A stretch of DNA of 22,500 nt from Mesostigma viride (GCA_009746045.1 RPFO01001641.1:40001-62500); one strand, 5' to 3'; positions 1 through 10,132 are shown, counted from the stretch's first letter. Translations and numbers: made by a program. The notes: generated from the sequence alone by a model not told the origin.

Positions 1-112
1 GGCAGTCAGTACACCTTGTACCTGCGCCAGCCGGCAGGCCTGCGTGGCGCAATGTGAATGATAGTCAGTACTTAGAGTGGTGTAGGGGACGTAGGGAGGC
101 CTCTTTTCAGCT
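1..112 (+). repeat. A1 repeat of non-coding copy 1 (3' part)
   Basis: Matches the last part of A2 (to 1681) and of the A1 repeats of copies 2 and 3. It ends at CAGCT, where A1 continues into the core (TCGCAACTTG) and A2 continues into the C-rich spacer. Confidence 0.85.
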
Positions 113-191
113 TCGCAACTTGATCCCAGCATTTGCTGGCAAGGTCGGCTGGCCGCTATGGCGGCTGCGCTGAATGTAAGACGATGCTATC

Positions 192-215
192 GGCCTCTCC
201 GGGCGTGGAGAGGCC
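192..215 (+). other. Perfect 9-bp hairpin in element core
   Basis: GGCCTCTCC and GGAGAGGCC are separated by a 6-base loop. The same hairpin occurs in the cores of copies 2 and 3. In a non-coding element a preserved stem could be an RNA packaging or priming structure, but near-identity of the copies means conservation gives no independent support. Confidence 0.5.
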
Positions 216-810
216 TGGAATAAAATTCTTTATGTTCGCCACCCACCGTTACAGGCCACGGTAATGGTTGTTGGGTGGGGGGCTCTACGTTTTGAGTAAA
301 ATGGTGTGATTTCCGGCGCTGGGCCCACTGACGATTCCCCTCTACCCCTGGGTGCGGCAAGCGGCTTCCTGACACTGGGGAAGCTGCGATTTTAGTCGGA
401 CAACGTCAGGGAAGGAGCCATACAGGCCAGGGCCAGCGGCTACGGTGGAAAGAATCACAGGTGGAGGCGAATCTGCCTTAAACGTGGAGATGGCTAGCGC
501 GGGGTGCCAGGGTAGCCCATAACTGCCAGGAGCCTGACAGCGGACCCGATCTTTCGGCCTGTGGCCAGACGGGAGTTTCGGGGAGGATGCGGGGCTGGAG
601 CGAATCTTGGTGGGAGGAGCGCGCTCTTCATCATTGCCCAGTTTTTCAGCAAAGAATGTTCGCCTGGCGGGGCTGAAATTCTTGCTGTTTTATCGCCTTG
701 TTTTTATCCTGTATGATGCATTATAGGAAAAGCGATAAAGAGTTCGGTTCAGCCAGGGGGGCATATCTATGCCATAAAAAATTTCCTACAACAACACAAG
801 CCCTGGTCAG

Positions 811-842
811 GGCCTTGGCTAAGCAGTTTCCAAGCCAAGGCC
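811..842 (+). other. Perfect 10-bp hairpin in element core
   Basis: GGCCTTGGCT and AGCCAAGGCC flank a 12-base loop. A second short stem (CCCCCC-TAAC-GGGGGG) lies near 983-999. Both recur in the other copies. Function unknown. Confidence 0.5.
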
Positions 843-1153
843 TTGGTAGGGTAGAGGGCCTATCGCCACAAAGGTTTCAATGCCGGGAAATCCCAGCCTC
901 GGGGGTGGGGCTGGTGATGGGTCCTGGGCTTGTGAGAGACGGTCCGGGGGCGTAAGGCCTAATGAGCAGCCGCTGGAAACCGCCCCCCTAACGGGGGGAA
1001 CGACATGGGTGCCGCCCTGCGTCCGCCGGGAAACCGTAGCGGCCACACGGGGGCGGCAGTACAGCCGTGGCAGCGTGCAGGAGGGGGGCCATGGGCGGAA
1101 AGAAAATCGGCACCAAGGTTGGCGACAGCCTTGGTGGCCAGGAAGGAGGTGTG

Positions 1154-1899
1154 GGGGCAACACCTTGTGTTCGAGTATGCTGGGCCCCCAGCATGGTGCT
1201 ACAATAACCAACTTGATAATGATGTGCACTGAGTTTGAAGGTGTGGTATAGGCTGTCCGTATAAAGCCTAGCACACAAAAATGTAAAATAAATGTTTCTC
1301 TTGGTGGGAAGGAACTCCAATGGACCAAAAACAAGAAATGTATTTGCTGAGCTTCGCTCATTTTATATATGACGCGTGGACGGGCTCAAAGGGGACCGAC
1401 CTGCCGTAGGTAGCGTAAGACTAGCGCTTGTCACGAGGGTACTGCACCGGCCGGCCCTTTTTGTGCCTAGGCTGAGTGTGGTTCCGGAGTGCAGGCCTAG
1501 GTAGCTTCTAACGTACGTCACTAGACCTTGTTACCTGCGCCAGCCGCCAGGCGTGGCGCAACTGTGATTGGCAGTCAGTACACCTTGTACCTGCGCCAGC
1601 CGGCAGGCCTGCGTGGCGCAATGTGAATGATAGTCAGTACTTAGAGTGGTGTAGGGGACGTAGGGAGGCCTCTTTTCAGCTCCCACCCACCCACCCACGC
1701 TGCTACGAGGGGCAACACCTTGTGTTCGAGTATGCTGGGCCCCCAGCATGGTGCTACAATAACCAACTTGATAATGATGTGCACTGAGTTTGAAGGTGTG
1801 GTATAGGCTGTCCGTATAAAGCCTAGCACACAAAAATGTAAAATAAATGTTTCTCTTGGTGGGAAGGAACTCCAATGGACCAAAAACAAGAAATGTATT
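1154..1899 (+). repeat. B1-A2-spacer-B2 block, non-coding copy 1
   Basis: B1 is 1154-1344, A2 1345-1681, spacer 1682-1708 and B2 1709-1899. B1 and B2 begin GGGGCAACACC and end AAATGTATT. A2 starts TGCTGAGC directly after B1, so the B1|A2 junction equals the joined ends of a circular copy. Each B unit holds the palindrome ATGCTGGGCCCCCAGCAT and, downstream, TGTAA overlapping AATAAA, a likely poly(A) region. The spacer is CCCACCC-rich. Confidence 0.88.
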
Positions 1900-2591
1900 G
1901 AATGAATGAATGAATGAATGAATGAATGAATGAATGAATGAATGAATGAATGAATGAATGAATGAATGAATGAATGAATGAATGAATGAATGAATGAATG
2001 AATGAATGAATGAATGAATGAATGAATGAATGAATGAATGAATGAATGAATGAATGAATGAATGAATGAATGAATGAATGAATGAATGAATGAATGAATG
2101 AATGAATGAATGAATGAATGAATGAATGAATGAATGAATGAATGAATGAATGAATGAATGAATGAATGAATGAATGAATGAATGAATGAATGAATGAATG
2201 AATGAATGAATGAATGAATGAATGAATGAATGAATGAATGAATGAATGAATGAATGAATGAATGAATGAATGAATGAATGAATGAATGAATGAATGAATG
2301 AATGAATGAATGAATGAATGAATGAATGAATGAATGAATGAATGAATGAATGAATGAATGAATGAATGAATGAATGAATGAATGAATGAATGAATGAATG
2401 AATGAATGAATGAATGAATGAATGAATGAATGAATGAATGAATGAATGAATGAATGAATGAATGAATGAATGAATGAATGAATGAATGAATGAATGAATG
2501 AATGAATGAATGAATGAATGAATGAATGAATGAATGAATGAATGAATGAATGAATGAATGAATGAATGAATGAATGAATGAATGAATGAAT
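1900..2591. repeat. (GAAT)173 microsatellite
   Basis: Exactly 692 bases of uninterrupted GAAT, flanked by B2 of copy 1 on the left and A1 of copy 2 on the right. It contains whole units only. The long open frames in it (His-Ser-Phe-Ile repeats on the minus strand) are products of the repeat and not genes. Confidence 0.98.
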
Positions 2592-2928
2592 TGCTGAGCT
2601 TCGCTCATTTTATATATGACGCGTGGACGGGCTCAAAGGGGACCGACCTGCCGTAGGTAGCGTAAGACTAGCGCTTGTCACGAGGGTACTGCACCGGCCG
2701 GCCCTTTTTGTGCCTAGGCTGAGTGTGGTTCCGGAGTGCAGGCCTAGGTAGCTTCTAACGTACGTCACTAGACCTTGTTACCTGCGCCAGCCGCCAGGCG
2801 TGGCGCAACTGTGATTGGCAGTCAGTACACCTTGTACCTGCGCCAGCCGGCAGGCCTGCGTGGCGCAATGTGAATGATAGTCAGTACTTAGAGAGGTGTA
2901 GGGGACGTAGGGAGGCCTCTTTTCAGCT
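2592..2928 (+). repeat. A1 repeat of copy 2
   Basis: 337 bp, repeated as A2 at 4159-4495. Begins TGC then the small inverted repeat TGAGC-TTC-GCTCA (2595-2607), followed by TTTTATATATGAC. The coding element begins with nearly the same sequence. Confidence 0.88.
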
Positions 2929-3968
2929 TCGCAACTTGATCCCAGCATTTGCTGGCAAGGTCGGCTGGCCGCTATGGCGGCTGCGCTGAATGTAAGACGA
3001 TGCTATCGGCCTCTCCGGGCGTGGAGAGGCCTGGAATAAAATTCTTTATGTTCGCCACCCACCGTTACAGGCCACGGTAATGGTTGTTGGGTGGAGGGCT
3101 CTACGTTTTGAGTAAAATGGTGTGATTTCCGGCGCTGGGCCCACTGACGATTCCCCTCTACCCCTGGGTGCGGCAAGCGGCTTCCTGACACTGGGGAAGC
3201 TGCGATTTTAGTCGGACAACGTCAGGGAAGGAGCCATACAGGCCAGGGCCAGCGGCTACGGTGGAAAGAATCACAGGTGGAGGCGAATCTGCCTTAAACG
3301 TGGAGATGGCTAGCGCGGGGTGCCAGGGTAGCCCATAACTGCCAGGAGCCTGACAGCGGACCCGATCTTTCGGCCTGTGGCCAGACGGGAGTTTCGGGGA
3401 GGATGCGGGGCTGGAGCGAATCTTGGTGGGAGGAGCGCGCTCTTCATCATTGCCCAGTTTTTCAGCAAAGAATGTTCGCCTGGCGGGGCTGAAATTCTTG
3501 CTGTTTTATCGCCTTGTTTTTATCCTGTATGATGCATTATAGGAAAAGCGATAAAGAGTTCGGTTCAGCCAGGGGGGCATATCTATGCCATAAAAAATTT
3601 CCTACAACAACACAAGCCCTGGTCAGGGCCTTGGCTAAGCAGTTTCCAAGCCAAGGCCTTGGTAGGGTAGAGGGCCTATCGCCACAAAGGTTTCAATGCC
3701 GGGAAATCCCAGCCTCGGGGGTGGGGCTGGTGATGGGTCCTGGGCTTGTGAGAGACGGTCCGGGGGCGTAAGGCCTAATGAGCAGCCGCTGGAAACCGCC
3801 CCCCTAACGGGGGGAACGACATGGGTGCCGCCCTGCGTCCGCCGGGAAACCGTAGCGGCCACACGGGGGCGGCAGTACAGCCGTGGCAGCGTGCAGGGGG
3901 GGGCCATGGGCGGAAAGAAAATCGGCACCAAGGTTGGCGACAGCCTTGGTGGCCAAGAAGGAGGTGTG

Positions 3969-4713
3969 GGGGCAACACCTTGTGTTCGAGTATGCTGGGC
4001 CCCAGCATGGTGCTACAATAACCAACTTGATAATGATGTGCACTGAGTTTGAAGGTGTGGTATAGGCTGTCCGTATAAAGCCTAGCACACAAAAATGTAA
4101 AATAAATGTTTCTCTTGGTGGGAAGGAACTCCAATGGACCAAAAACAAGAAATGTATTTGCTGAGCTTCGCTCATTTTATATATGACGCGTGGACGGGCT
4201 CAAAGGGGACCGACCTGCCGTAGGTAGCGTAAGACTAGCGCTTGTCACGAGGGTACTGCACCGGCCGGCCCTTTTTGTGCCTAGGCTGAGTGTGGTTCCG
4301 GAGTGCAGGCCTAGGTAGCTTCTAACGTACGTCACTAGACCTTGTTACCTGCGCCAGCCGCCAGGCGTGGCGCAACTGTGATTGGCAGTCAGTACACCTT
4401 GTACCTGCGCCAGCCGGCAGGCCTGCGTGGCGCAATGTGAATGATAGTCAGTACTTAGAGTGGTGTAGGGGACGTAGGGAGGCCTCTTTTCAGCTCCCAC
4501 CCACCCACCCACGCTGCTAAGAGGGGCAACACCTTGTGTTCGAGTATGCTGGGCCCCCAGCATGGTGCTACAATAACCAACTTGATAATGATGTGCACTG
4601 AGTTTGAAGGTGTGGTATAGGCTGTCCGTATAAAGCCTAGCACACAAAAATGTAAAATAAATGTTTCTCTTGGTGGGAAGGAACTCCAATGGACCAAAAA
4701 CAAGAAATGTATT
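3969..4713 (+). repeat. B1-A2-spacer-B2 block, copy 2
   Basis: B1 3969-4158 (190 bp), A2 4159-4495 (337 bp), spacer 4496-4522, B2 4523-4713 (191 bp). Same internal signals as in copy 1: a palindrome around the GGGCCC centre, TGTAA/AATAAA, and the AAATGTATT terminus. Confidence 0.88.
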
Positions 4714-5013
4714 GAATGAATGAATGAATGAATGAATGAATGAATGAATGAATGAATGAATGAATGAATGAATGAATGAATGAATGAATGAATGAATGAA
4801 TGAATGAATGAATGAATGAATGAATGAATGAATGAATGAATGAATGAATGAATGAATGAATGAATGAATGAATGAATGAATGAATGAATGAATGAATGAA
4901 TGAATGAATGAATGAATGAATGAATGAATGAATGAATGAATGAATGAATGAATGAATGAATGAATGAATGAATGAATGAATGAATGAATGAATGAATGAA
5001 TGAATGAATGAAT
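4714..5013. repeat. (GAAT)75 microsatellite
   Basis: Exactly 300 bases of perfect GAAT between the right end of non-coding copy 2 and the left end of the coding element, in whole units. Confidence 0.98.
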
Positions 5014-5218
5014 TGGTGAGCTATGCTCATTTTATCTATGACTAACCTGCTGAGCGGAGAATGCAACGCCGTATAGCACCAAAGAAAAAATAATTTTAGA
5101 AAAAATATTTTTTGTGCTGGCACCCGTACCCCAGCCACCCAGGTAGGGGTTGGCTGGAGAGGTGGTTGCTATAAAGGGTGGGCTTCCATTCTAGGGAAGC
5201 AGGTTGTTTCTTTTGCCT
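5014..5218 (+). repeat. A1 split repeat of coding element
   Basis: Repeated as A2 at 9903-10108. Starts TGG then TGAGC-TAT-GCTCA (5017-5029) and TTTTATCTATGAC. Ends at TTGCCT, where A1 runs into the gag leader and A2 into the C-rich spacer. It holds the TATA-like box. Confidence 0.92.
5170..5175 (+). promoter_or_regulatory. TATA-like box of the coding element
   Basis: TATAAA in the context GCTATAAAGGG, near the 3' end of A1 and about 110 bases before the gag start codon. Transcription from here would give an RNA that begins late in A1 and runs through A2 and B2, as the split-repeat replication model needs. The same box recurs in A2. Inferred from position and motif only. Confidence 0.45.
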
Positions 5219-5286
5219 GAGAACCTCAAGTGACCACATCACAAAAAACAAAACGCAATATAACACATCAAGCATTATAACCCACC

Positions 5287-6385
5287 ATGACCTCAGTGAC
5301 AGCCCCAGAGCGGAATTTCATAGCAAAGCTCAAGCAAGAAGCCAGGAGGGATGCACCCCAAAGGAGGCCGCACTGCGGTCCAGAAGATCCTAGGGGAGGG
5401 GCATTGGCTAGAGCGGATCCAGAAGCTCAATCCGGGGCGTGCCAAGAACGTCATGGACGTGTTGGAGAAAAGGGGGTTTGTCAGCGACTGGGATGGGGAG
5501 GAGGCCCTGGCCGATGTGCTAGCAGCGCAACTGGGGGAGGCTATTGCAGAGCCGGATCCACCAGTGTCAGCAGGTGGGGTGGGAGCTGGGGGTGTTCCCC
5601 CTTCGGCAGGTGGAAGCGGAGGGGCGGGGCATGGTGGACCGGGCGCTGGCGAGGAGGATGGCGCCCTGGGGCGATCGACCAGGATGTGGCGGACCTAGAC
5701 CGAAACATAGGTCGGCTGCTGGGGACCGAGACGGGCTATGCAACGCCAGCGGGAGGGCTTCCATCCCGCCGGGCAACGCCCGCACTGGCGGAGATATTGG
5801 CGACCTGATATCGGCCATGTCGAAGCTGCTGGACCAGGCAAAGACTCCAGCAACTGCAAGCCCAGCCGCAGCGGCGACTGCTGGCAGGCTGGCGCGCACG
5901 AAGGGGGTGGCGCTGAGCGGGCATGCAGTGCCGGTCCTGGTGAGCAACATGCTGGAGGCGGTGCTGCCGGGATGCTGGACTACGCGGAGAGCGTGGGGGG
6001 GAAGTCCATCCGTGCATCGTTAATGCTGACGATGCACGGCAGCTCAGCCAGCGGGGAGAGGCGGATGCTGCTCCTGCAGATGGCAGGAATTCTGGACACG
6101 ATGGTGACAGAATTTGGCTACTGGGCCACGCCACGCTCCGAAGTAATTCTGGAGCTGGCAGCAGCCGAGTACCTGGCAAAGCTGATCACGGCATGCCAGC
6201 TGGTGGATGTGGGGTCGACGGGTTGGAAGGGGACTCCGTCGGCAATGCTGCCATTCCAGGAGGGTGGAGCAATGCTGGCGTCTCCGGCGGTGCGGGCGGC
6301 GATGAGCATGGGGAAGCTGCAGCACAAGCTGGAGCAGGGTCCCGGCAAGAAGGGGCAGGGCGGCCCGTCCAACAACAACAAGTGA
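5287..6385 (+). pseudogene. Gag-like ORF1 of the retrotransposon, frame-broken
   Basis: The start ATG at 5287 sits in CCCACCATGACC, a strong eukaryotic initiation context, 69 bases after A1. Coding-like sequence then moves between frames: from 5287 to about 5350; a second frame carrying ILGEGHWLERIQ and NPGRAKNVMDVLEKRG; a third with DVADLDRNIGRLLG after a G-run near 5665; a fourth with GDIGDLISAMSKLLDQ near 5800; and a last frame from about 5975 to the stop at 6383-6385, with GYWATPRSEVILELAAAEYL. The middle is Gly/Ala/Pro-rich and the end basic (GKKGQGGPSNNNK). No CCHC knuckle is seen. Position before pol and helical, low-complexity composition suggest a Gag-type RNA-binding structural protein; I see no motif that proves it. 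Four frame changes in 1.1 kb make this copy non-functional, unless they are assembly errors. Confidence 0.6.
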
Positions 6386-6477
6386 GGGAGCGGTGCCTTC
6401 TTCCACTACCTCTTCCAGCACCCCTGCCACCTCGTGACTGGTGGCAGCAGGTACGCTCAGGCCGTAGGCGCGATAGG
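6386..6477 (+). other. Gap between gag-like and pol ORFs
   Basis: 92 non-coding bases between the gag stop (TGA, 6383-6385) and the likely pol ATG (6478). A separate start implies re-initiation, an internal start or a second transcript rather than a gag-pol fusion. Confidence 0.5.
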
Positions 6478-9400
6478 ATGAGTCGGGCTTTTAATGCTCG
6501 CACACTAGCCTGTCAGACGGTTAGGGCGTTAAACTGGATGGGGGGGGGGGGCGAGACCCGCCTGCTGTAGATTCAGCCCGTGTGCCCGGGCCTCTGCAGC
6601 AGGCGGCCCTAGATGGGATCGATGATGCTTGCAGGTCCTTTGTCCGCCGGAACGGTGGTTCCGTAGCGGCAATGGCAGGATCTGTAGTGGATGGGGGTGA
6701 ATATGCTGAAGGAGCCCCTTACGAACCGTTAGTGGCCGCACGCTTGGCTTGCCTGGTCCGGGGGAAGGTGGCCAAGTGGATGTGCTGAACTTACTACCCC
6801 CCTCTTGGGGAGCAATTTTGAATGATGAGAGTAGGATGGTACGGACGCTGAGCCCAGCAGAGCGGATCTTGCAGAAGTCGATGCGGATCTCGCGGGGGTG
6901 TAGCATGGAGGAGTTCGCGCGGGTTTGCACGGTGTGTGTGGAGAGGGGGATTTTGGGTGGATTTTTTGAGGAGGAGCCGCCTATGGTGAACGGTACTTTT
7001 GGGGTCGGAAAGCCCGACGGCCGTATACGGCTGATTGTGGACAACCGGCGTGGCAACATGCCACTACCAGATCCTATGCCCGCTTTTTTACCACACCTTG
7101 GCGTGATTTGCGATTTGCCCACGCGCGCTGGGGAGGATGTTTTTGGGGGCGTATCAGATTTGGATTCGTACTACAACAGACTCCGCCTGCCAGTTTGGAT
7201 GCGGCGGTACTGTGCGTGGATGCCGGTGTGGTCGGATCTGGTGGGCCTGAGTGGGGCTCGTCGGAAGGTGTGGCCGTGGATGTTGTGCTGGCCAATGGGC
7301 AACAAGCTGGCCGTCGCCGTGGCCCAGTGTGTGCATCAGTCTGTGTTGTACCGCTGTGGCCCCAAGCCGCCGTTGGAGGCTAGTCGTGGGCTGAGCATCA
7401 ACATGTCCGCGCTGATCCTGGTGGCGGAGGCCAACGAGGCGGGGGAGACCGTCCGGCTGAGGCTGGAGGAGGACCCTGCTGCGCCCTTGGCGCCCTCGCC
7501 GTGCTTCGAATCTCGGCAGGATCTGGAAGGTATGCATGCTGTGACGATCGATGACCTCCATTTCACCCACTGTGCGTCGGTGGATGGGGTGAATCAGCAG
7601 CTAGATCGTGTTCAGGCTGCCTACGCCGCTGTTGGGCTGGTGCAGAAGTCTGACAAGGTGGTACGGGCGACAGCAGAGCAGACTGGTGTGCAGGCGGTGG
7701 GGTCATTCACCAAAGAGATGGTGACGTGGTGCCTGTTCCTGAGCGTGTGGTGGCAGTTATCGCTGCTACTCATAGAATCTTAGATCGCGGGTTTACATAC
7801 TACCGCGAACTTAGTTCTGTGCTTGGGAAGTGGGTGTGGATGCATCTGCTGTGCCGCCCCATGCTTTCGGTGTGGTCTGAGACGTACCGGCTGCTAGCAG
7901 CCATGAATGCCTCCCTGCCTGGGCGCCGCTGGCGCCTCCCTGCGGGGGCCCGCCAGGAGCTTCAGGCGGCGATCGACCTGGCCCCCTTTTTGAGGGCGGC
8001 CAGGGCCCGGCCCCTTTCTGACCGGGTCGTCGCAAGTGATGCGAGCGGCTCCGGCGGTGGGGTGGTCTACAGGGACCTGCCTGGGGCCGATTGTGCCCGG
8101 CTGGCGACCCGGCGCGAAGCGCGGGGGTGGCGGACGACAGCTTTAACGTCTGGGGAGGACTGGGACCTGGAGCGCATGGAGGAGGGGGACTACAGCCTGC
8201 TGGATAGTGGCCACTGGCGTACGGCACTGTCCTACCGGTGGCGGGGGCAGCCTAACCACATCAACGTCAAGGAGGCGATTGCTGCGACACAGGGGGTCGA
8301 GTGGTCGTGCCGGACCAAGGCGTGTCGAGGTAAGCGAGTCGTCCGGCTCGTAGACTCCAGTGCTGTGGTGGGGGCGTTTGTCAGAGGGCGGTCGTCTTCC
8401 TACCGCCTCAACCAGCTGGTTCGGCGCTACTGCGCTCTGTCACTGGCTGGCGACATGCAGAGCCACTGGGTCTGGGTGGCTACCGACCACAACCCAGCTG
8501 ACAAGGCCAGTCGGCGTGGCGCTTGGATTCCTGACTTGACCCGGTGTGGTGACGTGCATCCCAACCCTGGGCCTGAGGGGGCGCGACGCCCTCGGGACTT
8601 GGCACTTTTGGAGGGCACAGTCAACCCTGTGTCTACCTTGCCAGCGTACCGGCGTGCGGCGGCTGTCTACGTGGCGTGGGCGCCACCTGGCCCTGTCGAC
8701 CCAGCTGACGCGGAAGCCATTTTCTGTGAGTGGATTTCTGCTGTCTACCATGCCAGAGGCGGGCGGGGGCGTACCTTATGCCAGCATGCCAAGGCCTGTC
8801 TGCACCTGTACTACCCCGACATTGTTCGGAATTGGGTACTGGCGGACCGCCTGCTAGCAGGTTGGCAGCGGCTTGTTCCGGCTGTCAGCCCTCCGCCTAT
8901 GCCCTGGCGCCTTTGCTATTTCACTGCCCTGTTGCTAGTTTCACGTCGACAGGTGCATTTGAGTGCGTTGATTATTATTGCTTTCCAGCAGTATTTACGC
9001 ATTAGCGAGGCGCTAGGGCTGCGGGTTCGGGATGTGGCTCATCCCGGCCACCCCCTTCTCGAGCCAGGGCCCATGGTCGGTGCCCTTGTGCTGCGCAACC
9101 CCAAAACTGCGCAGGGGGCGGCCCAGCACGTCCTCGTCCGGGATCCACTTTCTTTGTGGCTCCTGCGACGTCTGACGGCTGGCCAGCCCCCGGATGCACT
9201 CCTCTTTCGGGCTTAACGTACAGCCAGGCTAGGCAGCAGTGGGAGGCTGTGCAGGCCCGCATGGGCATCCCAGGGATGTTTTCTTTTCACAGCCTCCGGC
9301 ATGGGGGGGCGACGCACGACGCCATCGCTGGCGAGTCGCCGGAGGCCATCCAGCTGCGCGGCCGGTGGGCTTCGGCCCTCTCGGTCACGCGCTACATTGG

Positions 9401-9509
9401 CCTCCACCGCAGCCTCCTGGGGCGCGACATCCCACCCGCCCTCTGGGCTCAGGCCCTGGGTTTTGACCCAGCGGCTTTCCGGCGCCACTTCGGTGGCGTC
9501 GAGTTTTGA
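6478..9509 (+). pseudogene. Pol ORF2: reverse transcriptase - RNase H - tyrosine recombinase, frame-broken
   Basis: Replicates the element RNA into DNA and integrates the circular product. RT: KPDGRIRLIVDNRRGN (about 7010-7057), VSDLDSYYNRLRLP with catalytic Asp at 7157-7159, WPMGNKLAVAVAQ (about 7291-7329), and TIDDLHF with the Asp pair at 7550-7555 (Thr replaces the usual Tyr/Phe of YxDD). RNase H: SDASGSGGG (about 8035), INVKEAIAA (about 8263), RLVDSS (about 8350), NPADKASR (about 8491). Recombinase: R in QYLRISEAL (8998-9000), K in RNPKTA (9103-9105), H and R of HSLRH (9288-9290, 9297-9299), W in GRWAS (9366-9368), nucleophile Y in TRYIG (9393-9395), so the catalytic set is complete. The ATG at 6478 is the likely start. 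The frame changes at the G11 run 6541-6551, near 6775, near 7720 and near 9205, just after LLFR. Residues around each break remain coding-like. A 2A-like motif separates RNase H and recombinase. Confidence 0.88.
8551..8574 (+). other. 2A-like ribosome-skipping motif between RNase H and recombinase
   Basis: The frame reads GDVHPNPGP just after the last RNase H motif (NPADKASR) and before the recombinase domain. The known 2A core is DxExNPGP, with peptide-bond skipping between the final Gly and Pro (here between 8571 and 8572). This site keeps D, NPG and P but has His in place of Glu. Related DVHPNPGP sequences occur in other retroelement ORFs, as I recall. If active, it would release the recombinase as a separate protein. 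Confidence 0.5.
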
Positions 9510-9704
9510 CGTCCTCCTGTTTTTATCTCTCGTCTTTTAGCTATCAACTGACCTCACCCTTGTGTGGGAGGTCAGGGGGGAAATGGTTTAACTAACCCGA
9601 GGGTGAACCTGGGTTGGGACAAAGTACCCCCATAGCTAGGTAGTTTAAGTTTTCTTTTTTGCATGTCCTACGTATTTTCGGCTGTTAGCCATGTAAGGAG
9701 ATGT
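9510..9704 (+). other. Pol 3' spacer with hairpin
   Basis: No ORF. CTGACCT (9548-9554) pairs with AGGTCAG (9569-9575), and the inner CCC pairs with GGG across a bulge, giving a stem just after the pol stop codon. Role unknown. Confidence 0.5.
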
Positions 9705-9902
9705 GGGTAGAGCAGGGGCACAGCTGCTGTGGGCTGGCCCTGCACATTCACATAGTGTGCTCACCCTAGCATACAGATGGCCGTGTTGCCATCTGGTAGA
9801 CATGTCTGTGTTATTCCACCGTATAGAGCTAGCACACATATTGTAATAAATTTGATGTTTTGTGGTGATGCATGCAAAGCAAGGCAAGGCCAGAAATGGA
9901 TT
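9705..9902 (+). repeat. B1 split repeat of coding element
   Basis: 198 bp, repeated as B2 at 10133-10330 with no difference that I can see. Contains the stem AGATGG...CCATCT, TTGTAA at 9841-9846 and AATAAA at 9845-9850. Ends AAATGGATT, directly abutting A2. Confidence 0.92.
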
Positions 9903-10108
9903 TGGTGAGCTATGCTCATTTTATCTATGACTAACCTGCTGAGCGGAGAATGCAACGCCGTATAGCACCAAAAGAAAAAATAATTTTAGAAAAAATATTT
10001 TTTGTGCTGGCACCCGTACCCCAGCCACCCAGGTAGGGGTTGGCTGGAGAGGTGGTTGCTATAAAGGGTGGGCTTCCATTCTAGGGAAGCAGGTTGTTTC
10101 TTTTGCCT
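9903..10108 (+). repeat. A2 split repeat of coding element
   Basis: Copy of A1 with one extra A (CACCAAAAG against CACCAAAG). Begins TGGTGAGC immediately after B1, recreating the circle junction ATGGATT|TGGTGAGC. Confidence 0.92.
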
Positions 10109-10132
10109 CCCACCCACCCACCCTGGCAAAAG
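10109..10132 (+). repeat. C-rich spacer between A2 and B2
   Basis: CCCACCCACCCACCC followed by TGGCAAAAG. The non-coding elements have a CCCACCC-rich spacer at exactly the same place, although the flanking A and B units of the two families are mostly different. Confidence 0.75.

Larger units (their letters stand above)
1..1899 (+). mobile_element. Non-coding split-repeat YR retrotransposon, copy 1 (left end cut by window)
   Basis: This copy enters the window inside its A1 repeat, about 225 bases from the element's left end judged by copy 2. Visible order: A1 remainder 1-112, core 113-1153, B1 1154-1344, A2 1345-1681, C-rich spacer 1682-1708, B2 1709-1899, then (GAAT)n from 1900. A1-core-B1-A2-B2 is the split-direct-repeat layout of PAT-like and TOC1-like tyrosine-recombinase retrotransposons. 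The core has no convincing coding sequence; its short ORFs (for example 85 codons at 698-955) are conserved only because the copies are near-identical. It is presumably mobilised in trans. Differences from the other copies include TGCTACGAGG in the spacer, where they have TGCTAAGAGG. Confidence 0.85.
2592..4713 (+). mobile_element. Non-coding split-repeat YR retrotransposon, copy 2 (complete)
   Basis: Complete 2122-bp element: A1 2592-2928, core 2929-3968, B1 3969-4158, A2 4159-4495, spacer 4496-4522, B2 4523-4713. Left junction GAAT|TGCTGAGC, right junction AAATGTATT|GAAT. The layout is that of PAT/TOC1-type tyrosine-recombinase retrotransposons, which insert as circles without target-site duplication. 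The core encodes nothing recognisable. A1 has GAGAGGTGT where A2 has GAGTGGTGT, although the repeats of one element usually match at insertion; this suggests recombination between copies. B1 lacks one C present in all other B units. Confidence 0.88.

Noticed and set aside
698-955. 85-codon ORF conserved in all three non-coding elements
   Set aside because: The copies are nearly identical throughout, so conservation of the frame is not informative, and the product has no recognisable motif.
1900-2591. (GAAT)n as a LINE-type 3' tail belonging to the elements
   Set aside because: Some LINEs end in short TGAA-type tails, but here the repeat lies on both sides of complete elements in the same register, and the elements encode a tyrosine recombinase, not an endonuclease.
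1823-2608. Long minus-strand ORF of His-Ser-Phe-Ile repeats (also over 4455-5138, 10189-12003 and 13741-15574)
   Set aside because: These are reading frames through (GAAT)n; a perfect four-base repeat free of stops is open by construction. No independent coding evidence.
5567-6503. Several 80-150 codon minus-strand ORFs across the gag region
   Set aside because: Shadows of the GC-rich gag coding strand; no motif or start context.
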